DNA of 64,000 nt. Source: UBA961 sp049426725 (lineage in GTDB: Bacteria > Bacteroidota > Ignavibacteria > Kapaibacteriales > UBA961). A program made the translations under genes and the position numbers. Position 1 is the first letter of the stretch; each line of letters begins with the position of its first letter. This document shows, piece after piece, positions 59,641 to 64,000 of this stretch. The stretch is taken from NCBI GenBank assembly GCA_049426725.1, contig JBMSYN010000001.1, positions 164,078 to 228,077 of the forward strand. The letters run 5' to 3'. The notes under the pieces were generated by a model. That model saw only the letters and a list, made by a program, of their open reading frames with translations, was not told the DNA's origin and made no database searches.

Positions 59641-60600
59641 ATGATTGTATATTCACTTTTCGACAATATTCCACATGATCCGCAATCAATTCTGACTGTT
59701 GGAACATTCGATGGCGTACATAAAGGTCATCAATACATTATCAATGCGATGAATGCATTGAAACAATCAAAAAACAATGCAAGAACTGTTGTAGTAACTT
59801 TTGAACCTCATCCTCAATTAGTTATCCCAAGAAAAGATAAGCCACCAATTTCCCTATTAACAGACATTTCAGAACGATTGCAATTACTTGAGTCTTATGG
59901 CGTTGATATGGTGGTGATCATTCCTTTTACGAAAGCATTTTCTCAAACAAGCTCTGATGATTTCATTCGCTCCATTATTTATGAACGCATTGGTTGTTCA
60001 GATATCTTTATCGGCTATGATCATGGATTTGGAAAATCTCGAGAAGGTGATGCCAGTACCCTCCTTGCAATGTCGCAAGAACTGAAATTCACCGTTCATA
60101 CGATTGATGCATTGAGCATTGAACAACATACAGTTAGCAGCACTGAAATTCGAGCAGCACTTAAAGAAGGACTTTTGCCTGAAGCTTTTGAAATGCTTGG
60201 ACATCCTTATTTTGTGGAAGGCATGGTCATAAAGGGTGAGCAAAGAGGAAGAACAATAGGATTCCCAACTGCTAATATTCAAACAGCAAATCCATCAAAA
60301 TTATTACCCAAAAAAGGTGTGTATTTCATTTCTTCTGAAATACATGGAACAACTGTTTATGGTATGGCAAATATCGGAACTCGCCCCACAGTCAATGACA
60401 AAGACGATATCAGACTTGAGGTGCATTTTTTCGATATTGATGCAAATCTCTATGATCAATCAATCGTGATCTGGTTTTTGAAATATGTGCGTGAAGAATC
60501 CATGTTTTCATCTCTGGAGCAACTAAAATTACAGTTACACAATGATGAAATATATTGTCGTGAGATTATTGCATCATTAGAAAATAATCAGAACCAGTAA
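59641..60600 (+). CDS. ribF: Bifunctional riboflavin kinase/FAD synthetase
   Basis: RibF phosphorylates riboflavin to FMN and adenylates FMN to FAD. The 319-residue protein has the adenylyltransferase motif VGTFDGVHKGHQ near 20-31 and VSSTEIRAAL near 163, then the riboflavin kinase domain with GRTIGFPTANI near 203 and LEVHFFDIDANLY. It starts ten bases after truB and its stop overlaps the next gene by one base. Flavoproteins elsewhere in the window (DprE-like, DHODH-like, FAD oxidoreductase, fni) rely on its products. Confidence 0.96.
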   Translation: MIVYSLFDNIPHDPQSILTVGTFDGVHKGHQYIINAMNALKQSKNNARTVVVTFEPHPQLVIPRKDKPPISLLTDISERLQLLESYGVDMVVIIPFTKAFSQTSSDDFIRSIIYERIGCSDIFIGYDHGFGKSREGDASTLLAMSQELKFTVHTIDALSIEQHTVSSTEIRAALKEGLLPEAFEMLGHPYFVEGMVIKGEQRGRTIGFPTANIQTANPSKLLPKKGVYFISSEIHGTTVYGMANIGTRPTVNDKDDIRLEVHFFDIDANLYDQSIVIWFLKYVREESMFSSLEQLKLQLHNDEIYCREIIASLENNQNQ

Positions 60601-61337
60601 TGAATTGGACATTCATCAATAGTGGCACACTCTCGGGTGAAAGCAATATGCTCCTTGACCTGAAAAATGCCATGCAACTTTCTAATGCACTGCAATCCAA
60701 AACTCAATATGAATGTGTATTTCGAATTTATGCATGGGATAAGCCAACACTTTCTCTTGGTAAAAATCAAGTCGTTGAAAAGCATGTGCAAGAGAAATGT
60801 TTATCGCTTGATATTCCAATTGTCCACCGACCCACCGGTGGAAGAGCTGTATTACATTCCAATGAACTCACCTATTGCATTACCATGCCATGTGTATCTA
60901 TGGAAGATGCAAGAAAAGCGTATCAAGACATTCATGAATTCTTTTTGTCATGCCTGAACAAGCTTCCTTTATCACAATTGGAATTTGCTAAAGGTACGCT
61001 ATCATTTCACGAACATTATCAGAATATGGAATCATCTGCTTGTTTTTCCGCTTCCGCAAGACATGAATTGACATGCAATGGAAAAAAGTTAATCGGAAGC
61101 GCTCAACGGCTTATTGATGGCGTTCTGCTACAGCATGGATCTCTACCATTGGACGATACATATTTGAACATTGCGCATATTCTTTCAAAACATGATGAAG
61201 AAGAGAAATATCTCCATGCTTCATTGTCAGAACATTCTACTTCTCTCGCTCGATCACTCGGTTATTCATGTGATTTTTCTGAAATTGCAGATATAATTTC
61301 TTCTGCTTGGAATAAAGATTCATTTCTTAGGATATAA
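60600..61337 (+). CDS. Lipoyl/octanoyl transferase, LipM type
   Basis: This 245-residue protein belongs to the lipoate-protein ligase/octanoyl transferase fold. It shows RPTGGRAVLHSNELTY near 77-92, and SACFSASARHEL with Cys148 followed by GKKLIGSAQ with Lys163. A Cys in this position before the GxKxxGSAQ loop is the nucleophile of LipM octanoyltransferases, while LplA ligases lack it. So it likely moves octanoyl groups from ACP to GcvH or E2 domains, for lipoate made by LipA. It overlaps ribF by one base. The E1 dehydrogenase at 29531 would depend on lipoylated E2. Confidence 0.82.
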   Translation: MNWTFINSGTLSGESNMLLDLKNAMQLSNALQSKTQYECVFRIYAWDKPTLSLGKNQVVEKHVQEKCLSLDIPIVHRPTGGRAVLHSNELTYCITMPCVSMEDARKAYQDIHEFFLSCLNKLPLSQLEFAKGTLSFHEHYQNMESSACFSASARHELTCNGKKLIGSAQRLIDGVLLQHGSLPLDDTYLNIAHILSKHDEEEKYLHASLSEHSTSLARSLGYSCDFSEIADIISSAWNKDSFLRI

Positions 61338-61341
61338 GCAC

Positions 61342-63009
61342 ATGCGTTCATCTCTTTTCATGCTAATATGTTGCGCAATCATTGCACTCTTTGATGCACA
61401 TGAGAGTATAGCCGATATCCCTTGCAAAGTCATCATGTCTTCAGATAGCATTCATTTTGGGACAATCAAAACTATAGATGATGCCTATGGGGAAATTACT
61501 CTCTCAAATACATCCGATGAAATTATCTCTATTGACACCATCATTATATCCTCGAGATGGACAGTCTTTACAGTTTTAGAAGCAAGTAAAACTAGCATTG
61601 CTCCCGGTAATTCGAAGAATTTCACATTTCGCTTTAAAACTCCACATAATATATCTCATACAGGGTCTGCCATTTTCAGAGTGAAATGTCCAAGTATGAC
61701 CTATTCCATTTCACTACAAATGACTGGCAAAGCAGAGTACATTGAACCTGATTTTGCTTTTACACAAGATCTTGAAGGCCAAGATTTGTACAATGCATTG
61801 AATAAATACCTGAATGAATCTTTGATGTTTTCTTATTCTGATGCTCGGCAATTCATGTTTTCGAAAGCAGATAATGTAAATGGTACAGTCGAATGTGTAT
61901 ATACAGGGAAAACAATTCAAACAACCGGTATTCCTAATATCAATGTATTCAATACCGAACATTCATGGCCACAGAGCAAAGGTGCGGATCAGGAACCCGC
62001 GCGATCAGACATATACATTATTTACCCCTCCGATTCAAAGGCAAATGAACGCAGATCCAATCATCCTTATGGCATTGTAAGTAGATCAATGGTTTGGGAA
62101 TCAGGCGGTTCGAAACTTGGTCTTCCCCAAGCATCCGCTGATACCGTCTTTGAACCACGAGATAAAATGAAAGGAAATGTTGCAAGAAGTCTGCTCTATT
62201 TTGCTACTAGATATGGCAATAGAAAAGGATCTTTCGATCAATCCGGATTCTTGACCAATATAGAACCATTGATGCGCACATGGAATAAATTGGACCCGGT
62301 TGATGAAAGAGAAAGAAGCAGAGCGATATCCATCGCTTCAGCACAGAAACGCATGAACCCATATATTGCATATCCCGATATGGTGGATCGCATGTTCAAA
62401 CTATCCACGCAACCCGCATTTCCATTATATCCGGAACCGGTTACAGATCCATTAGGCGTTTTTGTCTCAAATGAAGATTCTCTCATTGTTACAATTCCCA
62501 TCATGAATAAAGGCAATCAGGCACTCAAAATCAATTCAACTGAGTTTCGCCCTGCAACATCCATGGCAAGAGTATTATTCATCGATTCAAGTATTGCCCC
62601 GGGAAACAGAACAAAACTACAATTGCTCATGAAGTCCCCTATTCCCTCTGGAACTGTCCTACGAATTCGTTTTGCTGACGGTATTCCAACATTGGCAATA
62701 CCAATTTCTACTGAATCACCTTCTTCGGTAAAGGAAAGTTCTGAACTGTATACCATCAATGCATATCCAAATCCTGCACAAGTGAGAGAGGTTCAGAAAA
62801 TTCAGTTTACAGTCCCTTCAAAACAAGACATCATAGCAAAGCTCTATGGAATTGATGGAACATACTTGCAAGACTTAACAAATCAGATTTCTTGGAATGA
62901 TTTAGATGGAACTATTCTACACATGCAGGATACTCCATGTAATACACAGATTCTACACATACAATCTCCTACTTTTTCAACATCGACTTTACTTTACACA
63001 GGATTTTAA
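61342..63009 (+). CDS. Exported endonuclease I family nuclease with Ig-like repeats and T9SS tail
   Basis: The 555-residue protein has a signal peptide (about 1-23), an ASPM/SPD-2/Hydin-type beta-sandwich (about 28-135), an endonuclease I domain (about 145-365), another beta-sandwich (about 370-465) and a type A T9SS sorting domain (YPNPAQ near 475, then strands). In the nuclease, Glu206 and His207 of TEHSWPQ and Asn235 of SKANERRSN match the metal and general base residues; the second His pair seen in many relatives (DLHHL) is DIYII (223-227) here. Activity is likely but not certain. It lies between lipM and rsmI, four bases after lipM and overlapping rsmI by one base. Confidence 0.82.
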   Translation: MRSSLFMLICCAIIALFDAHESIADIPCKVIMSSDSIHFGTIKTIDDAYGEITLSNTSDEIISIDTIIISSRWTVFTVLEASKTSIAPGNSKNFTFRFKTPHNISHTGSAIFRVKCPSMTYSISLQMTGKAEYIEPDFAFTQDLEGQDLYNALNKYLNESLMFSYSDARQFMFSKADNVNGTVECVYTGKTIQTTGIPNINVFNTEHSWPQSKGADQEPARSDIYIIYPSDSKANERRSNHPYGIVSRSMVWESGGSKLGLPQASADTVFEPRDKMKGNVARSLLYFATRYGNRKGSFDQSGFLTNIEPLMRTWNKLDPVDERERSRAISIASAQKRMNPYIAYPDMVDRMFKLSTQPAFPLYPEPVTDPLGVFVSNEDSLIVTIPIMNKGNQALKINSTEFRPATSMARVLFIDSSIAPGNRTKLQLLMKSPIPSGTVLRIRFADGIPTLAIPISTESPSSVKESSELYTINAYPNPAQVREVQKIQFTVPSKQDIIAKLYGIDGTYLQDLTNQISWNDLDGTILHMQDTPCNTQILHIQSPTFSTSTLLYTGF

Positions 63010-64000
63010 TGAGAAAGAAAAAAGAAGCATCAGTTTTATACATCGTCTCAACCCCAATTGGCAATGAAGATGATATTTCACTTCGCGCTTTGAAGGTGTT
63101 GAAAAAGGTTGATGCGATTATCTGCGAAGAGGAAAAGGTGGGAGCTCTGCTCGTTAAGAGGCATAACTTCTCAGCCCACCTTGAACAACTCAATGAACAC
63201 AATGAGGATACTTATGCTCCGCAACTCATTGAACGCATGCAACAAGGCGAAACATTTGCTTTGATTTCCGATGCAGGGACTCCCATTTTTGCCGATCCGG
63301 GACGATATCTTTTGCAATTGGCTTTGGATGCAGAAATCAATGTAGTAGTCGTACCGGGTGCGAGTTCCATCATGACTGCTTTGGTGAGAAGCGGGTTTAA
63401 GTCTGATGTATTTACTTCAGCTGGTTTTTTGAGTAGAACTACAGAAGAAAGACTTTCAGAATTACAGGCTCTTGCTTTGGAACCAAGAACTACTGTATTA
63501 CTCGAAACACCTTATCGACTTAAGCAATTATTGGAAGCCGCCTCCAAAGTGATGCCCGACCGCAAAGCCTATATTGGTTGCAATCTCACCATGGCATTTG
63601 AACACCACCATTATGGCACATTCTCTGAATTGCAAGCTAAATTCACAGAATCACCTTTCAAAGGGGAATTTGTCATTGTCTTTGAGGGTCATCCAGGAAG
63701 AACTGTCTTGAGCATTCTTGAACAAACTGAGAAAAAGAAATCTAAGTATTCTGATCAAGATGATGCTATGAAAGGTATTCATAGAAAACATGAAGAGTCT
63801 GAAGATAAACCGAGACGTGATTTTAAAAAACGATCAGATTTCACAAGTAATCGGGATAGCAATTACAATAAACGTGATGATGGCGGTTACAAAAAACGTG
63901 ATGATGGCGGTTACAAAAAACGTGATAGTGGCGGGTATAAAAAACGGGATGGCGATTCCGGTGGTTACAAAAAACGCGATGATGATTCAGGAGGTTACAA
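63009..64000 (+). CDS. rsmI: 16S rRNA 2'-O-methyltransferase RsmI with repetitive tail (cut by window end)
   Basis: RsmI methylates the ribose of C1402 in 16S rRNA. The frame starts at the ATG at 63009, one base into the preceding stop, and is open to the end of the window (330 residues seen). The methyltransferase part (about 8-235) has LYIVSTPIGNEDDISLRAL, EEEKVGALL, LISDAGTPIFADPG, VVPGASSIMTAL and KGEFVIVFEG. After residue 240 the protein is highly charged, and from residue 288 it is a tandem repeat with the unit KRDxGGYK, at least five copies and still going at the window end. The usual RsmI ends near 280 without such a tail. Confidence 0.93.
   Translation, partial: MRKKKEASVLYIVSTPIGNEDDISLRALKVLKKVDAIICEEEKVGALLVKRHNFSAHLEQLNEHNEDTYAPQLIERMQQGETFALISDAGTPIFADPGRYLLQLALDAEINVVVVPGASSIMTALVRSGFKSDVFTSAGFLSRTTEERLSELQALALEPRTTVLLETPYRLKQLLEAASKVMPDRKAYIGCNLTMAFEHHHYGTFSELQAKFTESPFKGEFVIVFEGHPGRTVLSILEQTEKKKSKYSDQDDAMKGIHRKHEESEDKPRRDFKKRSDFTSNRDSNYNKRDDGGYKKRDDGGYKKRDSGGYKKRDGDSGGYKKRDDDSGGY
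63870..64000 (+). repeat. Coding tandem repeat, KRDxGGYK units of rsmI
   Basis: Near-identical DNA units of about 24 bases (AAACGTGATGATGGCGGTTAC and variants) encode at least five copies of KRD(D/S/G)..GGYK. Two adjacent units are identical over 24 bases; later ones carry inserted Asp/Ser codons. The repeat continues past the end of the window. Confidence 0.88.

Noticed and set aside
1..64000. Phage, plasmid, CRISPR or defence island
   Set aside because: No integrase, transposase, terminase, repeat-spacer array, restriction, toxin-antitoxin or Cas-like gene was seen on either strand; gene content is core metabolism and envelope.

Overview
This window is a gene-dense, AT-rich bacterial chromosome segment of mostly core genes. 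No gap between genes reaches 300 bases. I see no rRNA, CRISPR array, prophage, insertion sequence or integrase. The lineage looks like the Bacteroidota/Chlorobiota (FCB) group, perhaps near Ca. Kapabacteria or Ignavibacteria; the finer placement is inference. The reasons are: exported proteins with type IX secretion (T9SS) C-terminal sorting domains; promoters of the TTTG / TAnnTTTG kind rather than TTGACA / TATAAT; a Mrp/ApbC protein lacking the usual CxxC in its ENMSYF...IFGKGGG segment; a fused alpha-beta E1 dehydrogenase; a 31-residue COX24-type ribosomal protein; and histone H1-like Lys/Ala/Thr tails on TopA and HU.

Layout. 1-3453: end of topA, then a DprE1-like oxidase and a HAD-UbiA fusion (polyprenyl-phosphate pentose chemistry). 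3607-6732: recN, an HD hydrolase and a metal-type ABC ATPase. 6765-9815 (minus): HU, a TPR protein, the tiny ribosomal protein and SppA. 9969-13562 (plus): ABC-2 exporter, small membrane protein, YceI protein and a CxxCH exported protein. 13593-17946 (minus): a tightly packed mqnA-psd-lnt-nadD-queC operon. 18148-23568 (plus): hisC, hppD, gdhA, an RRM protein and an orphan PhnE-type permease. 23572-29347 (minus): DHODH-like protein, rpoN, DUF3109 protein, glyA and a T9SS cargo. 29531-34654 (plus): E1 dehydrogenase, panD, a single-domain GlmU-like enzyme, methylmalonyl-CoA epimerase, mrp, a NifU-C protein and tRNA-Val. 34813-41162: YqeY, then YfhO, a lipoprotein, a J-domain protein, an MFS transporter and a LolA-like protein. 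41150-48785 (minus): fni, dprA, an exported FAD oxidoreductase, a CRD-OmpA protein, an exported WD40 propeller, a MerR regulator and two paralogous Cx4CH cargo proteins. 48910-53646: PaaC-like protein, tpiA, an SRPBCC protein, adk and a TonB-dependent receptor. 53632-64000 (plus): rimP-nusA-infB-rbfA-truB-ribF, LipM-type transferase, exported endonuclease I and rsmI, which runs off the end.

Most genes are housekeeping: translation (rimP, nusA, infB, rbfA, truB, rsmI, bS22-like, tRNA), cofactors (panD, ribF, lipM, nadD, mqnA, mrp, nifU), envelope (lnt, psd, sppA, YfhO, LolA-like) and central metabolism. The least ordinary part is the envelope and secretion material. The secreted seven-bladed WD40 protein translationally coupled to a carboxypeptidase-regulatory/OmpA protein looks like a split version of the T9SS component PorE, and it sits beside exported proteins that carry single putative haem-binding motifs and T9SS-like tails. 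The other unusual item is an RsmI methyltransferase with a tandem KRDxGGYK tail. I found no wholly new multi-gene defence or mobile system here.
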